A DNA stretch of 64,000 nucleotides from NCBI GenBank assembly GCA_963795795.1, contig CAWCJS010000007.1, positions 1-64,000 on the forward strand, read 5' to 3'. This document shows, in pieces, positions 1 to 8,261 of this stretch (position 1 is the first letter of the stretch; each line of letters begins with the position of its first letter). Below the pieces are notes generated by a model. It searched no databases. It was not told the DNA's origin and saw only the letters and a program-made list of their open reading frames with translations. This stretch comes from Palsa-504 sp963795795 (GTDB lineage: Bacteria; Actinomycetota; Actinomycetes; Streptosporangiales; Streptosporangiaceae). The position numbers and the translations under genes were made by a program.

Positions 1-1
1 G

Positions 2-46
2 GCGATCACGCAGATCACACTCAAGTACCGCCGCTACGGTGCGTAA
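2..46 (+). CDS. possible C-terminal tail of a gene entering from the left edge
   Basis: An open frame from the window edge reads AITQITLKYRRYGA and stops with TAA at 44-46. The strand-like alternation of hydrophobic and polar residues looks like a protein end, but fourteen residues cannot be assigned to a family. Nothing recognisable follows until the MarR gene at 250. The call is a guess that needs the upstream sequence. Confidence 0.3.
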   Translation, partial: AITQITLKYRRYGA

Positions 47-249
47 CCAGTGCTGGCCGCAGCGGGTCGCGCGCCGGGCCGTTATGGCCGGCGTCGGGGC
101 CTGGCGTCGGTCTGGCCTGCGGGCAGCGCAGGGTTGCCTGGTCTGCGTGGTCAGACGAGGGGTGCCCAGGTGTTCAGGCCTGGCTCGTTCGTTCGCGTTT
201 CGCGCGTTGGTGGCTTACCAGGCCGGGACCGCCGGGCCGGCGTCCCTGT

Positions 250-723
250 TCAGTTGCCGGTGTCCTGCTGGTGCAGTTCGGTTTCGAGCAGGTCCATGGC
301 TTTGAGGAAGGCTTGTTGCTCGGCGGGGGTGAGCTTGTCCAGGACGCGGGCCAGCGGTTGGGCGGCGCCGTCGAGCCAGTGGCCGATCAGGGTGGCCTGG
401 CCGGGGATGATCTGGACGATCGTGCGCCGCCGGTCGGCTGGGTCAGGGCGCCGCTCGACCAGGCCTGCGCGGTCAAGGTCGGCGAGCACGCCGCTGACGG
501 TGGGGAGGGTCAGGTCCAGCCGGGAGGCCAGTTCCCCGACGGTGAGCGGGCCGCCGCGGATCTGCTCGAGTGCGGCGACGTGCCGGGGGCTCAGCGGAGC
601 GGGTACGGGCGCGGGCGCGGCGCGGTCCTGCCAGCGCCGCATTCCTCTGGTCACGCGGGGAAACAGCTGCATCAGGCGCAGGCACAGCGCGGAATGCTCC
701 GAGCTGCCCGTCTGGTCCGCCAT
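250..723 (-). CDS. MarR family transcriptional regulator
   Basis: A 157-residue protein with the winged-helix layout of MarR regulators. The helix-turn-helix and wing lie at about residues 45-100: LSPRHVAALEQIRGG, LTVGELASRLDLTLPTVSG, then LERRPDPADRRRTIV in the wing region, where the conserved D-x-R of MarR wings is visible. Flanking helices supply the dimer interface. It is transcribed away from the YceI gene at 834, so it probably controls its own promoter and perhaps that gene. The ligand cannot be read from sequence. Length and motif order are normal for the family. Confidence 0.9.
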   Translation of the reverse strand: MADQTGSSEHSALCLRLMQLFPRVTRGMRRWQDRAAPAPVPAPLSPRHVAALEQIRGGPLTVGELASRLDLTLPTVSGVLADLDRAGLVERRPDPADRRRTIVQIIPGQATLIGHWLDGAAQPLARVLDKLTPAEQQAFLKAMDLLETELHQQDTGN

Positions 724-833
724 GGCCCTGCTTCCGTGGTGCGCTGTTCCGCCTTGACTGCCTGCACCCGAGTATATATGCTTCCGCTATCAAAACTATT
801 CTGATTCAGGAACGAAAATTAATGGAGGGCGGC
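724..833. promoter_or_regulatory. divergent promoter region between marR and yceI
   Basis: A 110-bp gap separates the two start codons. It holds an AT-rich stretch at about 768-822 in an otherwise GC-rich region, including TATATAT near 772 and a GAGTATA/CTATTC pair that is only weakly symmetric. This is the natural place for MarR binding and for both promoters. No clean palindrome is seen, so the operator itself is not assigned. Confidence 0.45.
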
Positions 834-1382
834 ATGACACTGCAGGGACAGCCGGCCACCGCAGCGCCGCAGGCGCTGGCCGGGGACGGCACGCTCACCG
901 GGTCCTGGTTCCTGGACCCCGCCAGGTCCGAGGTCCGGCTGGAGAGCAGGCACACCTGGGGGCTTCTTCCGGTCCGCGGCGTCTTCGGCCAGGTGGCCGG
1001 CAACGGCACGGTGACCGCAGCTGGCCAGGTCGCGGGCACCCTCACCATCGCTGCCGGGTCGATCGACACCAAGAACAAGATGCGCGACAAGGACCTGCGA
1101 TCGGCCAAGCTCTTCGACGTCGCCAGCCACCCGGACATCACCTTTACCGTCGATGGCATCCAGCCCGCCGACGGCGGCGCCCGGGTGACCGGCAACCTGA
1201 CCGTCCGCGGCCGCACCCGCCCGCTCTCCTTCGACGCGAAGGTCTCCGCCGCCGCAGACCAGGTGCATCTGGACGCCGAGGTCCCGGTCAACCGGGCGGA
1301 CTTCGGCCTGATATACCGGCCGCTGCGCATGGCGTCGCTGAACAACACCATCACCGTCCACGCCGTGTTCACCCGTCAATAA
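834..1382 (+). CDS. YceI family lipid-binding protein
   Basis: YceI proteins form a lipocalin-like beta barrel that binds long polyprenoid or amphiphilic ligands. Diagnostic segments here are GSWFLDPARSEVRLESRH at the start of the barrel, IDTKNKMRDKDLRSAKLFD (the N-x-x-RDxHLRS-type core), and FDVASHPDITF. The end, VNRADFGLIY, is also typical. No signal peptide is visible, so this is the cytoplasmic actinobacterial form. ATG at 834 is chosen because GGAGGG at 824-829 is correctly spaced; an in-frame ATG at 822 has no ribosome site. 182 residues is the usual length. Divergent from the MarR gene. Confidence 0.9.
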   Translation: MTLQGQPATAAPQALAGDGTLTGSWFLDPARSEVRLESRHTWGLLPVRGVFGQVAGNGTVTAAGQVAGTLTIAAGSIDTKNKMRDKDLRSAKLFDVASHPDITFTVDGIQPADGGARVTGNLTVRGRTRPLSFDAKVSAAADQVHLDAEVPVNRADFGLIYRPLRMASLNNTITVHAVFTRQ

Positions 1383-1572
1383 GCCCACGGCGCGGCACGC
1401 CACGGCCCTGCGCCTGACGGGGACACGGAAGCTCATCAACGTTGACGCAAGAGCCAGGAAAGAGGCTTCGTTCTGCGTGGCCTTGGGCATCAGCGCCGGC
1501 CGCCGTTGAGGTGTGCAGATCCGGTCGGTCTGGCGCGGCTCGAGGGGCAGTCCCCGGTTCGGGGTGCGGGGT

Positions 1573-2220
1573 TCAGGCGTGGTCCTTCTTGTTCCACAGC
1601 TGGTGAGTCAGACCGCTGGGCGAGGTGACCGACTCGACGGTGAAGCGGTCTTCGAGGCCGCTTGATCCCTCCCAGAGGGATACGCCGCGCCCGAGGGTTA
1701 TCGGCACGATCACCAAGTGCATGAAGTCGACCAGGCCGGCCTGGAGGAACTGACGCACGGTCGAGGGTCCTCCGCCGATGCGGACATCGCGACCACCCGC
1801 AGCCTCCTGGGCTAGGCGAAGGACCTCGTCCGGCGGGCCGTCCACAAACCGGAAGCTCGTCCCGTTGGGAAAGTCAATCGTGGGGTGCGGGTGGTGGCTC
1901 AGGACGAACACTGGCGTCTGGAATGGCGGTTCGTCGCCCCACCAGCCCCGCCACCCGTCGTCGGGCCAATCGCCAACTTGGGGACCGAACTTGCGGCGTC
2001 CCATGATCTCGGCGCCGATGCCCTGGCTCCACATGCTGGTCAGGGCACGGTCCAGCGTGACGGGGGCATCCGCCTTATCGACGCCGTGGATGACCCGGCC
2101 GTCGAACCACGTGAACAGCCGCTCGGCGCCGCCGATCGGGGCGTCGAACGTCACCTGCTCGCCGGCGGCGTAGCCGTCGAGGGAGATATTCATGTTGTGG
2201 ACCCGGGTGCGGGGCATCAC
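1573..2220 (-). CDS. dihydrofolate reductase family protein (RibD C-terminal domain)
   Basis: A 215-residue single-domain reductase of the RibD_C/DHFR-like fold. The N-terminal strand reads RVHNMNISLDGYAAG, the middle has EIMGRRKFGPQVGDW, and the C-terminal nucleotide-binding loop is RIGGGPSTVRQFLQAGLVD followed by HLVIVPITLGRG. These are the recognisable family blocks. Such stand-alone proteins are presumed NAD(P)H-dependent reductases; the substrate is unknown and folate or riboflavin synthesis should not be assumed. It stands alone, with 190 bp of unassigned sequence between it and the YceI gene. Confidence 0.88.
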   Translation of the reverse strand: MMPRTRVHNMNISLDGYAAGEQVTFDAPIGGAERLFTWFDGRVIHGVDKADAPVTLDRALTSMWSQGIGAEIMGRRKFGPQVGDWPDDGWRGWWGDEPPFQTPVFVLSHHPHPTIDFPNGTSFRFVDGPPDEVLRLAQEAAGGRDVRIGGGPSTVRQFLQAGLVDFMHLVIVPITLGRGVSLWEGSSGLEDRFTVESVTSPSGLTHQLWNKKDHA

Positions 2221-2730
2221 GACTCCTTCTGTGACCGGACGCAGCGTCTGACATACAGGCCGACGGGATGGCCGGGCTCATCGCTGGCGCTGAAATCATG
2301 TTCGGTGGCCAGACCCCATCCGTATCACACGCGACCCGGCATGGTCAGCCAGCGCGATGACGGCGATCCTCACGGCAAGCGGCCGCGCCGGTACCGGGCA
2401 GGAACGGTCTCCGCGCTGCCCCAGGGCCCGGGGGAACCGGTTCGCTGAGCGCGCCGCCTCGGCGGCCATGCGGACAGGCACTTGGTCACGCTCAGCGACT
2501 AGCGCGGCGCGCCCGCGGCCTGATGCGGAGCCGCCCTGGCAACAGATCCGGCAGATAGGCACTCCACGCAGCAAACGTGATCTTTCGTTCATTTCGTCCG
2601 TGGCAGGTCGTCGGCGAACGTCGCCTGGCATGGCGAAATGTCCAGAAACGAGGGACTGCCTGCGAGCAAGTAGATCATAATCAAACGACAATGATTTCGA
2701 ATTAATTAGTCTCCACCTGTTCACCAACTG
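2221..2730. other. intergenic stretch without a recognisable gene
   Basis: About 510 bp between the reductase and tRNA-Arg. Open frames exist on both strands, but they are rich in Arg and Ala and match no family I know. The only notable feature is a drop in GC at about 2675-2712, next to the tRNA 3' end. I see no gene, repeat or hairpin I can defend. Confidence 0.5.
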
Positions 2731-2803
<73 letters not shown>

Positions 2804-2883
2804 CTGCGGAGCCTCTAGCCTACCTGGGCGCACACCGGGGTGCCGCCGCATGGCCGGGCTGACCGATTGAGTATTATCCACTA

Positions 2884-2904
2884 TAACGATAGGATTTATC
2901 GTTA
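2884..2904. promoter_or_regulatory. perfect AT-rich palindrome, candidate operator of the sulfur operon
   Basis: TAACGATA (2884-2891) and TATCGTTA (2897-2904) are perfect 8-bp inverted arms around a 5-bp spacer. They lie in an AT-rich patch 64 bp upstream of the DUF4395 start. This geometry fits a dimeric winged-helix or TetR-type repressor. The half-site TATCGTTA also recurs near 52.85 kb. No regulator gene lies nearby. Confidence 0.55.
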
Positions 2905-2967
2905 ACTGACGACTGGATCCAAAGGTAGTGCCGCCGGGGGCTGGAGCATGCGAGGGAGGACGCGCCT

Positions 2968-3417
2968 ATGGAGATCGATCCGCGAGGGCCTCGGTTCGGT
3001 GCGGCGCTTACCACGGTGGTTCTCGCGGTGGTCCTGGTCACGGGGAGCGTCTGGCTGCTGGCCGCCCAGGCCCTGGTGTTCGCCAGCGGGTCGGCCTTTG
3101 GCTTGCGGTACGCGCCTTACGGCTGGCTGTACCGGAGGCTGGTCCGGCCCCGGCTGGGCGCGCCAGCGGCGCTCGAACCCGAGGCACCGCCGCGGTTTGC
3201 CCAGACGGTCGGCCTGGGCTTCGCGGTCGTCGGCGTGGCGGGCTACGCGGCGGGCGTGACCTGGCTGGGCGCGGCGGCCACCGCGGCCGCCCTGGCCGCG
3301 GCGCTGCTGAACGCGGCGTTCGGGTTCTGCCTCGGCTGCGAGGTGTATCTGCTCATCCGGCGGATCCGGCCCGGTGCCGTGGTCCTGGTTCCGGCCCATG
3401 CCGACAAGGAGGACTAA
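2968..3417 (+). CDS. DUF4395 family membrane protein
   Basis: A 149-residue integral membrane protein. It has hydrophobic helices at about residues 12-42 and two or three more at 78-130 (QTVGLGFAVVGVAGYAAGV and AATAAALAAALLNAAFGFC). The conserved end of the family, FGFCLGCEVYLLIRR, holds a CxxC-type pair (C-L-G-C) at the membrane face. DUF4395 proteins are often found beside thiosulfate sulfurtransferases, as here; a redox or sulfur-transfer role is inferred from that pairing. GGGAGG at 2953-2958 serves ATG 2968. It ends 4 bp before the rhodanese start, so the two are translated from one message. Confidence 0.85.
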   Translation: MEIDPRGPRFGAALTTVVLAVVLVTGSVWLLAAQALVFASGSAFGLRYAPYGWLYRRLVRPRLGAPAALEPEAPPRFAQTVGLGFAVVGVAGYAAGVTWLGAAATAAALAAALLNAAFGFCLGCEVYLLIRRIRPGAVVLVPAHADKED

Positions 3418-3421
3418 CCCT

Positions 3422-4258
3422 ATGAGCCGTTCCGACGTGCTGGTCGATGCCGACTGGGTGCAGCAGCATCTGGGCGACCCCGGCGTCGTTCTGGTGGAGG
3501 TCGACGAGGACACCGCCGCCTACGACAAGGGGCATATTGACGGTGCCGTCAAGCTCGACTGGAAGCAGGACCTGCAGGACCCGGTGAGGCGTGACTTCGT
3601 GGGGCGGGCCGCTTTCGAGGCCCTGCTCTCGGAGCGGGGCATCGGCAACGACGACACGGTGATCTTGTACGGCGGGAACAACAACTGGTTCGCCGCGTAC
3701 GCCTACTGGTACTTCAAGGTCTACGGGCACCGTGACGTTCGGCTGCTCGACGGCGGGCGCAAGAAGTGGGAGCTTGACTCCCGCGAGACGGTGACCGAGG
3801 TTCCCCACCGCCCGTGGACGGCCTACCGCGCGGCGGATCCGGACACCTCGATCCGGGCCTACCGCGACGAGGTGATCGCGGCCATCGGCCACGTGAACCT
3901 GGTCGACGTCCGGTCACCTGACGAGTTCGCGGGCCGGCTGCTGGCTCCGGCGCACCTGCCGCAGGAGCAGGCGCAGCGCGGCGGGCACATCCCGACCGCC
4001 AGGAACGTGCCCTGGTCAAAGGCGGCCGCCGAGGACGGGACGTTCAGGACCGACGAGGCGCTTCGGGCCCTCTACGCCGGGGCCGGGGTGGAATTCAGCC
4101 GGGACACCATCGCTTACTGCCGTATAGGCGAGCGTTCCGCGCACACCTGGTTCGTCCTGCACGAGCTGATCGGGCAGCGAGGCGTGAAGAACTACGACGG
4201 GTCGTGGACGGAGTACGGCTCCCTGGTGGGGGTACCGATCGAGCTCGGCGAAGACTAG
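3422..4258 (+). CDS. thiosulfate sulfurtransferase (two-domain rhodanese)
   Basis: Transfers sulfane sulfur from thiosulfate to cyanide or another thiophile. The 278-residue protein has an inactive N-terminal rhodanese domain (about 1-135) and a catalytic C-terminal domain. The active-site loop CRIGERS carries the nucleophile Cys233, in the form typical of actinobacterial CysA/SseA-type enzymes, followed by AHTWFVLHEL. AAGGAGG at 3406-3412 is 9 bp before ATG 3422. It is the middle gene of a tight operon with DUF4395 upstream and the carbonic anhydrase 11 bp downstream. Likely cytosolic. Confidence 0.95.
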   Translation: MSRSDVLVDADWVQQHLGDPGVVLVEVDEDTAAYDKGHIDGAVKLDWKQDLQDPVRRDFVGRAAFEALLSERGIGNDDTVILYGGNNNWFAAYAYWYFKVYGHRDVRLLDGGRKKWELDSRETVTEVPHRPWTAYRAADPDTSIRAYRDEVIAAIGHVNLVDVRSPDEFAGRLLAPAHLPQEQAQRGGHIPTARNVPWSKAAAEDGTFRTDEALRALYAGAGVEFSRDTIAYCRIGERSAHTWFVLHELIGQRGVKNYDGSWTEYGSLVGVPIELGED

Positions 4259-4269
4259 GAGGAGACCAG

Positions 4270-4758
4270 ATGTCCGCTACCGAGGAGTACCTGGCCAACA
4301 ACGCTCGCTACGCGCAGGCGTTCGTCGGCCCGCTGCCGCTGCCCCCGGCGCGTCATGTAGCCGTCGTGGCGTGCATGGACGCCCGGCTCAACGTTTATGC
4401 CATCCTCGGGCTGAACGAAGGTGAGGCCCACGTGATCCGGAACGCCGGCGGCGTCGTCACCGACGACCAGATCCGCTCGCTGGCCATCAGCCAGCGGTTG
4501 CTGGGCACCCGGGAGATCATCCTGATCCACCACACCGACTGCGGCATGCTGACGTTCACCGACGATCAGTTCAAGCGCGCTGTCCAGGACGAGACGGGGA
4601 TCAAGCCGTCCTGGTCCGCCGAGGCGTTCCCCGACCTCGATGAGGACGTGCGGCAGTCGGTCGCGCGGATCCAGGCCAGCCCGTTCATCCCGCACAAGGA
4701 CGCGATCCGCGGGTTCGTCTTCGACGTCGCCACCGGGAAGCTGAACGAGGTCAGCTAG
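4270..4758 (+). CDS. beta-class carbonic anhydrase (Rv1284-like; COS hydrolase possible)
   Basis: A 162-residue beta-carbonic anhydrase, the length of the mycobacterial Rv1284 clade. The zinc ligands and catalytic dyad are visible: Cys35 and Asp37-x-Arg39 in ACMDARLN, then His88 and Cys91 in HHTDCGM. Usual reaction: CO2 hydration in the cytosol. Carbonyl sulfide hydrolases belong to the same region of the beta-CA family, and the operon with a rhodanese makes COS to H2S plus CO2 a reasonable alternative. AGGAGG overlaps the stop region of the rhodanese gene. Its 3' end overlaps the convergent MBL-rhodanese gene by 8 bp. Confidence 0.9.
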   Translation: MSATEEYLANNARYAQAFVGPLPLPPARHVAVVACMDARLNVYAILGLNEGEAHVIRNAGGVVTDDQIRSLAISQRLLGTREIILIHHTDCGMLTFTDDQFKRAVQDETGIKPSWSAEAFPDLDEDVRQSVARIQASPFIPHKDAIRGFVFDVATGKLNEVS

Positions 4759-6166
4759 CCCGCCTGGCAGCGGTCGGCGCCACCGCGGCGGATGCGGGCC
4801 GGGACGGCCTGGTGAGGGGCAGGCCCGCATCCGCCGCGCGGCTGAAGTCATCGTCGATGAGGGTGACGGCGTGCCCGGCCGCCTGGAGCAGGGAGGCGGC
4901 GATGCTGGCGCGGTAGCCGCCCCGGCAGTGCACCCATAGCGGTTGCTGCGGCAGGTCACCCAGGCGGCCGGGGAGTTCGTGGAGCGGCTCATGCCGGGAG
5001 CCGGTGATAAAGCCGTCGGCCCGCTCGGAGGCACGGCGGACGTCCACGACAACGAGATCCTGCCGGTTCCACGCGGCCGCCAGGCCCGGAAAGTCGCTGA
5101 CGGGGTAGGCGGCCAGGTGAGCTGAGGCCTGCCCGCCGCCTGAGCAGGTGATCGCGGCGCCCGACAGGCGGTCGATCCCGATCCGGGCCAGGTCGCGCTG
5201 CGCGGCGGCGATCTGCGCGCCGGTCTCGCCGATGAGGGTCAGCGGTCCACCCCAGGGGATCAGCCAGCCGAGGTAGGTGGTGAAGCTGTCGCCGTATTCG
5301 AAGCTGAGCGCGCCGGGTACGTGACCGGCCGCGAACGCCCGCCGGTGGCGCAGATCCACCACCCACTGGCCGGCGGCGATCCGCCGGGCCAGCTCTCCGG
5401 CGCTGACCCGCGCGGGCGGAGCCAGGTCGGGGGCAAGCGGCCCGGCCGCGTTGGCCGCGGCCATGTGCGCGTAGTACGCCGGGTAGGCGTCCAGGCCTGC
5501 CACCAGGTCACTGACGTAGTCGTCGGCCCCAAGGGTCAGGGCCGCGTTGGACCTCTTCTCGTCGCCGATGGTCGACGAGGTCAGTCCAGACGCGGCGGCG
5601 GCGCAGAAGCTGCCGAACCCGTGCGTCGGACAGACCGCGGTCCGGTCCGGCAGGGTCCGGGCCAGCCGCCGGGCCGAGGCGTGCTGCGCGCCGGCCAGCG
5701 GGAGGGTGTGCTCGGGGCCGAGCAGGTCGGGGCGGCCGGTCGAGCCGTGCAGCAGGGACCCACCGGTGAACACCGCCCTGACCTCGCCGGTGAGGGCATC
5801 CTCCAGGACATAGGCCAGGTGGGTGAAGGTATGCCCGGGCGTGGCGATAACCCGCACCCGGATAAAGGGCCCGACCGTGATCGTGTCGCCGTCGCCGATC
5901 CCGACCCGGCTGAACGCCACGGCGTCGGCGGCGTTGACGTGGTAGGCGGCGCCGGTCCGGCGCGCGAGGGCCAGACCGCCGGAGACGTAATCGTTGTGAA
6001 TGTGGGTCTCGAAGACGTGGGTCATCGCGACGTCCCGCGCGGCCGCCACCGCCAGCACCCGGTCGATGTCCCGCTGCGGGTCGATCACCAGCGCGCTGAC
6101 GCCGTCGGTGGCCAGGTAAGTCCGGTCGCCCAGCGACGGCGTATCGATGGTCACGATGTCGATCAC
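4751..6166 (-). CDS. MBL-fold hydrolase fused to two rhodanese domains
   Basis: A 471-residue fusion. Residues 1-220 are a metallo-beta-lactamase fold of the persulfide dioxygenase-like type (ETHIHNDYVSGG, ATPGHTFTHLAY, FTGGSLL). The metal motif is THIHND, with Tyr where many relatives have the final His. Two rhodanese domains follow. The first (about 270-360) has no loop cysteine and is probably structural; the second has the active loop CRGGYRAS. Likely role: oxidising or shuttling persulfide sulfur. GTG 6166 is chosen because GGGAGG precedes it by 4 bp; a longer frame lacks a ribosome site and would cross the palindrome at 6190. Confidence 0.9.
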   Translation of the reverse strand: MIDIVTIDTPSLGDRTYLATDGVSALVIDPQRDIDRVLAVAAARDVAMTHVFETHIHNDYVSGGLALARRTGAAYHVNAADAVAFSRVGIGDGDTITVGPFIRVRVIATPGHTFTHLAYVLEDALTGEVRAVFTGGSLLHGSTGRPDLLGPEHTLPLAGAQHASARRLARTLPDRTAVCPTHGFGSFCAAAASGLTSSTIGDEKRSNAALTLGADDYVSDLVAGLDAYPAYYAHMAAANAAGPLAPDLAPPARVSAGELARRIAAGQWVVDLRHRRAFAAGHVPGALSFEYGDSFTTYLGWLIPWGGPLTLIGETGAQIAAAQRDLARIGIDRLSGAAITCSGGGQASAHLAAYPVSDFPGLAAAWNRQDLVVVDVRRASERADGFITGSRHEPLHELPGRLGDLPQQPLWVHCRGGYRASIAASLLQAAGHAVTLIDDDFSRAADAGLPLTRPSRPASAAVAPTAARRAS

Positions 6167-6189
6167 GGAACCTCCCGTCAATAATCTAT

Positions 6190-6214
6190 TTAACCTATCA
6201 AGATTATAGGTTAA
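6190..6214. promoter_or_regulatory. 25-bp palindrome in the divergent MBL-rhodanese/FAD promoter
   Basis: TTAACCTAT (6190-6198) and ATAGGTTAA (6206-6214) form perfect 9-bp arms around a 7-bp spacer. Flanking ATAATCT, AGATTAT and TAATCT segments add further partial symmetry. The whole 56-bp gap between two divergent starts is AT-rich in a GC-rich neighbourhood. One site could repress both genes. An ArsR- or TetR-type repressor is plausible, but no candidate gene is adjacent. Confidence 0.6.
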
Positions 6215-6222
6215 TCTGATCC

Positions 6223-7641
6223 GTGTATCACGTAGCAGACTTCTCCCGTAGCCGGGCACCCGTGATCGCGATCATCGGCGGCGGGGCGAGCGGCACGCTC
6301 GTCGCCGTCTACCTGCTCCGCGAGGCGGCGGCCCGGCACCTGCCGCTGCGGGTGGCGCTGATCGACCGGCACGGCCGCCACGGACTCGGCCAGGCGTACT
6401 CCACCAGCCATCCCGGTCACCTGCTCAACTCGCCCGCGAGCACGATGAGCGCGCTCGTGGATGACCCGGGCCACCTGGCGCGCTGGGCGGCCGAGGCCGG
6501 CTGGCCTGGCGACGGGTTCCTGCCCAGGAGCGCCTACGGCCGCTATCTCACCGAACTCCTCGCGGCCGCCGAACGGTCAGCGCAGCCTGCCGCGCGGGTC
6601 TGCCGGATCACGGCGCAGGTCGTGGCGGTCCGGCGCACGGGCCACGGGCGAACGCTGCGCCTGCACCTGGCGGCGGACGGCCGGATCGACGCCGACGCCG
6701 TGGTGCTGGCCACCGGCCACCTGCCGTCGGCTCCCCCCGGCCCGGTCCCGAACGGTCGCCGCTACGTCGCAGACCCGTGGGAGCCCGGCGCCCTGGAGGC
6801 GGCGGCCAACGGTCGCCCGGTCGCCGTGCTCGGCACCGGCTTGACCATGCTGGACGTGGCGATCGCGCTCACCGACGCCCACCCGCGCACCGCCGTCCAC
6901 GCCGTCTCCCGCCACGCGCTGCTCCCCCGCGAGCACCACTGGCCGCGCGCGGCGACCGGCGTGGGCGCTCGGCCGGTGATCCGGTGGTCGCCGGGAACGC
7001 TCCGCCTTAGCGCCCTGATCCGCGGCATCCGGGCCGGCGCCGCCGCCTACCCGGGCGACTGGCAGGACATCGTGGACGCGCTGCGGCCGCAGATTCCGTG
7101 GCTGTGGGAACAGCTGCCCGAGCCCGACCGGCGCCTGTTCCTCCGGCACGTCTCCCGGTACTGGGAGGTGCACCGGCACCGCGTGCCGCCCCAGACCGCG
7201 CGCCGGATCTCCGCGCTCATCTCGGCCAGCCGGCTGACGGTGCACCGCGGCCGCATCGCCGCGGTCAGCGACGAGGGCGGCGGCGTGCGGGTCCGCATCG
7301 AGGGTGGCGGCTCGTCCGCCGAATTCGTCGCGGGCTGCCTCGTCAACTGCACGGGCGCCGGCACCGACGTCACCGCCACCGCCGATCCGCTCCTGCGCCA
7401 GCTCCTGGACTCCGGCCTGGCCCGGCCGGACCCGCTGCGGCTGGGGCTGGACGCCGACGCGCGCGGCGCCCTGCGCGACGCGGGCGGCATGGCCGCCAGC
7501 GACATCGTCACCCTGGGCCCGCTGCTGCGCGGACTCCGGTACGAGACGACGGCCATCCCGGAGATCCGCGACCAGGCCGCCGCGATCGCCCGCCACCTGC
7601 TCAGCACGCAGGCGAAGGCAGGCCCCGGCAGTGCGGCGTGA
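6223..7641 (+). CDS. FAD/NAD(P)-binding protein
   Basis: A 472-residue flavoprotein. The N-terminal Rossmann fingerprint is VIAIIGGGASGTLVAVYLL (GxGxxG variant), followed by LNSPASTMSAL, as in the FAD-NAD(P)-binding YdhS-like family. A second nucleotide motif is AVLGTGLTMLDVAIAL at about 203-218. The family is known from amine or sulfur gene neighbourhoods, but the substrate is not established. GTG 6223 lies 9 bp after the palindrome with no ribosome site, so a leaderless message is likely. Divergence from the MBL-rhodanese gene suggests shared control and a link to sulfur oxidation. Confidence 0.85.
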   Translation: MYHVADFSRSRAPVIAIIGGGASGTLVAVYLLREAAARHLPLRVALIDRHGRHGLGQAYSTSHPGHLLNSPASTMSALVDDPGHLARWAAEAGWPGDGFLPRSAYGRYLTELLAAAERSAQPAARVCRITAQVVAVRRTGHGRTLRLHLAADGRIDADAVVLATGHLPSAPPGPVPNGRRYVADPWEPGALEAAANGRPVAVLGTGLTMLDVAIALTDAHPRTAVHAVSRHALLPREHHWPRAATGVGARPVIRWSPGTLRLSALIRGIRAGAAAYPGDWQDIVDALRPQIPWLWEQLPEPDRRLFLRHVSRYWEVHRHRVPPQTARRISALISASRLTVHRGRIAAVSDEGGGVRVRIEGGGSSAEFVAGCLVNCTGAGTDVTATADPLLRQLLDSGLARPDPLRLGLDADARGALRDAGGMAASDIVTLGPLLRGLRYETTAIPEIRDQAAAIARHLLSTQAKAGPGSAA

Positions 7642-7642
7642 G

Positions 7643-8245
7643 CTAACGCGGGGTGTTACGGCCCGGCCGGAACGCCGGGCCGTGGCCGGGCACGATCAGC
7701 GAGGCGAAGGATAGCAGCGTTGCCCGGCTGTCGTGGAGCGCGGCGGCGTCGGATCCGAGCGGGTCCTCGGGCGGGCCGTCGGCGCCCCACCAGGCGTGCG
7801 TGCACACGACCACATCGCCGGGGGTGGACGCCACCGTGGAGATGTCCTCGGCCGTATGCCCGGGGGTACGGAGCAACCGGACCGACGGGGCCAGTTCGGC
7901 GCCGTGGGCGTCCCGGTCGAACCACTGGTCGCCCAGGTAGATGGCCCAGTGATCGTGGATCCTGGCGGCCGGGAACAGGGCGGCGTTGACCGTGTGATCG
8001 GGGTGGTGGTGGCTGAACACCACATCGGTCACGTCGCCGGGCCCCGGGCCGTGCTCCGCGAGGGCGGCCAGCAGGGCCTCGCGGGAGGCGACCATGCCAG
8101 GATCGACGACGATGACCGCGTCGCCGTCGATGATCAGCGTGACCGTGCCGGCCACGCGCCCCTCGTCGCCGTCCAGGCCGACGTACCCGTCATGCAGCAC
8201 ATGCACCGACGCGGATCCGCCCGGCGCCATCGTCAGATCAGTCAC
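7643..8245 (-). CDS. MBL-fold metallo-hydrolase
   Basis: A compact 200-residue metallo-beta-lactamase fold. The full metal-binding motif HHHPDH is present (FSHHHPDHTVNA), with the later ligands in LLRTPGHTAED and IVPGHGPAF. The size and N-terminal strand pattern resemble the MBLAC1-like group of small hydrolases. The substrate is unknown. It is convergent with the flavoprotein gene, ending 2 bp after it. Downstream of the mtnP gene on the same strand with a 16-bp gap, so it may be the last gene of that transcript. Confidence 0.88.
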   Translation of the reverse strand: MTDLTMAPGGSASVHVLHDGYVGLDGDEGRVAGTVTLIIDGDAVIVVDPGMVASREALLAALAEHGPGPGDVTDVVFSHHHPDHTVNAALFPAARIHDHWAIYLGDQWFDRDAHGAELAPSVRLLRTPGHTAEDISTVASTPGDVVVCTHAWWGADGPPEDPLGSDAAALHDSRATLLSFASLIVPGHGPAFRPGRNTPR

Positions 8246-8261
8246 GAGGCTGACCTTACGG

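Noticed and set aside
2296..2727. Minus-strand gene before tRNA-Arg with a CRICC motif
   Set aside because: The rest of the frame is unstructured Arg/Ala-rich sequence with no ribosome site, and no family fits.
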